Shown: positions 63,351 through 64,000 of the stretch, piece after piece
Layout of the letters: every line of letters starts with the position of its first letter
Position numbering within the stretch: position 1 is the first letter of the stretch
NCBI RefSeq assembly: GCF_013366925.1
Contig: NZ_JAALDK010000001.1
Coordinates: 5,826,001-5,890,000 of the forward strand
Direction of reading: 5' to 3'
Source: Paraburkholderia youngii
Lineage (GTDB): Bacteria > Pseudomonadota > Gammaproteobacteria > Burkholderiales > Burkholderiaceae
DNA length: 64,000 bases
Position numbers and translations under genes: made by a program
Notes under the pieces: generated by a model
Told to the model about the DNA's origin: nothing
The model's database searches: none
What the model saw: only the letters and a program-made list of their open reading frames with translations

Positions 63351-64000
63351 GTGAACCATCCCGTACCGCCGGCGCCGCTACGCCGGCCGTTTCCCGCCGA
63401 ATTGCTGAACCAGCTCAAAGCCGCCTTCGGCGATCGGGTCTCCGTTGCCGAAGCCGTGCGTGCGCACCACGGCCGCGACGAATCGCCGTTCGATCCGCAA
63501 TTGCCTGACGCCGTCGTCTTCGCGCGCACGAGCGAAGACGTGCAAACCGCCGTCAAGCTGTGCGGCCAGTTCGACGTGCCGATCATTCCGTACGGCAATG
63601 GCTCGTCGCTCGAAGGACATCTGCTTGCCGTGCAAGGCGGCGTGTCGATCGATCTGTCGGAGATGAACCGGGTGTTGTCGATCAACGCCGAAGACCTGAC
63701 CGTCACCGTCGAGCCCGGCATCTCGCGCAAGCAACTGAACGAAGCGCTGCGCGACACGGGCCTGTTCTTCCCGATCGACCCGGGCGCGGACGCGAGCATC
63801 GGCGGCATGTCGGCGACCCGCGCGTCCGGTACCAACGCCGTGCGCTACGGCACGATGCGCGAGAACGTGCTCGGCCTGACGGTCGTGCTCGCCGATGGCC
63901 GCGTGATCAAGACCGGCTCGCGCGCGCGCAAATCGTCGGCGGGGTACGACCTCACGCGCCTGTTCGTCGGCTCGGAAGGCACGCTCGGCGTGATTACCGA
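63351..64000 (+). CDS. FAD-linked oxidase, D-lactate dehydrogenase (cytochrome)/GlcD type, partial
   Basis: About 216 residues visible; the gene runs off the right edge. The PCMH-type FAD-binding domain is clear: PDAVVFARTSEDVQTAVKLC, IIPYGNGSSLEGHLLAVQGG, VSIDLSEMNRVLSINAEDLT, PGADASIGGMSATRASGTNA and SSAGYDLTRLFVGSEGTLGV. The group oxidises D-lactate or glycolate with electrons to cytochrome or quinone. GTG 63351 was chosen because AGGAG (63340-63344) has correct spacing to it; an ATG at 63347 is in another frame. Confidence 0.88.
   Translation, partial: MNHPVPPAPLRRPFPAELLNQLKAAFGDRVSVAEAVRAHHGRDESPFDPQLPDAVVFARTSEDVQTAVKLCGQFDVPIIPYGNGSSLEGHLLAVQGGVSIDLSEMNRVLSINAEDLTVTVEPGISRKQLNEALRDTGLFFPIDPGADASIGGMSATRASGTNAVRYGTMRENVLGLTVVLADGRVIKTGSRARKSSAGYDLTRLFVGSEGTLGVIT

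Overview
The window is GC-rich bacterial chromosome with codon use and gene order typical of Burkholderiaceae, most likely the main chromosome of a Paraburkholderia or Burkholderia species. The evidence is the set of blocks ybgC-tolQRAB-pal-cpoB, grpE-dnaK-dnaJ, hslR-hemH-hrcA / nadK-recN, hda-HAD-pcnB-folK-panB and glnE / yhdP-nit-tldD-aroG, the single-copy housekeeping genes, and a PabB-PabC fusion. Assignment to genus is inference. Nearly all genes are dense, often overlapping by 4 to 8 bases, and encode core functions.

Layout. 1-5.2 kb: an MFS aromatic-acid type transporter cut by the left edge, with a tandem palindromic operator; a degenerate EAL protein; an IclR regulator divergent from glutaryl-CoA dehydrogenase; a 1-Cys peroxiredoxin. 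5.5-6.9 kb: a three-gene ElaB/YqjD-YqjE-like inner-membrane stress cluster. 7.0-9.9 kb: a five-gene, translationally coupled type IV minor pilin operon. 10-11.8 kb: nrdR and glyA. 12.4-18.9 kb: a short-chain dehydrogenase and then the complete Tol-Pal envelope system. 19.06 kb: tRNA-Lys with a consensus promoter. 19.1-26.2 kb: an accessory, partly decayed segment with broken genes (HD-domain protein, lipase-chaperone-like fragment, TonB-receptor/beta-propeller chimera, outer-membrane protein C-terminus) around one apparently intact secreted alginate-lyase-like protein that has a LacI-type palindrome upstream. 26.4-37.9 kb: mscS, dedA, mutL, miaA, purM, hda, a HAD phosphatase, pcnB, folK, a deoxynucleoside kinase, panB. 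38-47.4 kb: pabBC, dnaJ, dnaK, grpE, hslR, hemH, hrcA, all on the minus strand, with a near-consensus sigma-32 promoter before grpE. 47.6-60.2 kb: nadK, recN, glnE, yhdP, a nitrilase-family amidase, tldD. 60.3-61.7 kb: aroG with an attenuator. 61.8-62.5 kb: a HigBA-type toxin-antitoxin pair. 62.6-64 kb: an ATP:cob(I)alamin adenosyltransferase and the start of a FAD-linked oxidase.

The strongest unusual signal is upstream of aroG (DAHP synthase, first step of aromatic amino acid synthesis). A promoter is followed by a 22-codon leader peptide with eight consecutive aromatic codons (Phe-Tyr-Phe-Tyr-Phe-Phe-Trp-Tyr) and four mutually complementary RNA segments (1:2, 2:3, 3:4), the last pair being an intrinsic terminator. 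This has all parts of a ribosome-mediated attenuator that would read all three aromatic amino acids at once. Other notable signals are a perfectly symmetric double -10 palindrome between purM and hda, a chimeric TonB-receptor/propeller pseudogene, a small membrane-protein gene overlapping hslR tail to tail, and 13-bp tandem repeats starting at the miaA stop codon. No rRNA, CRISPR array, insertion sequence or intact integrase was seen.
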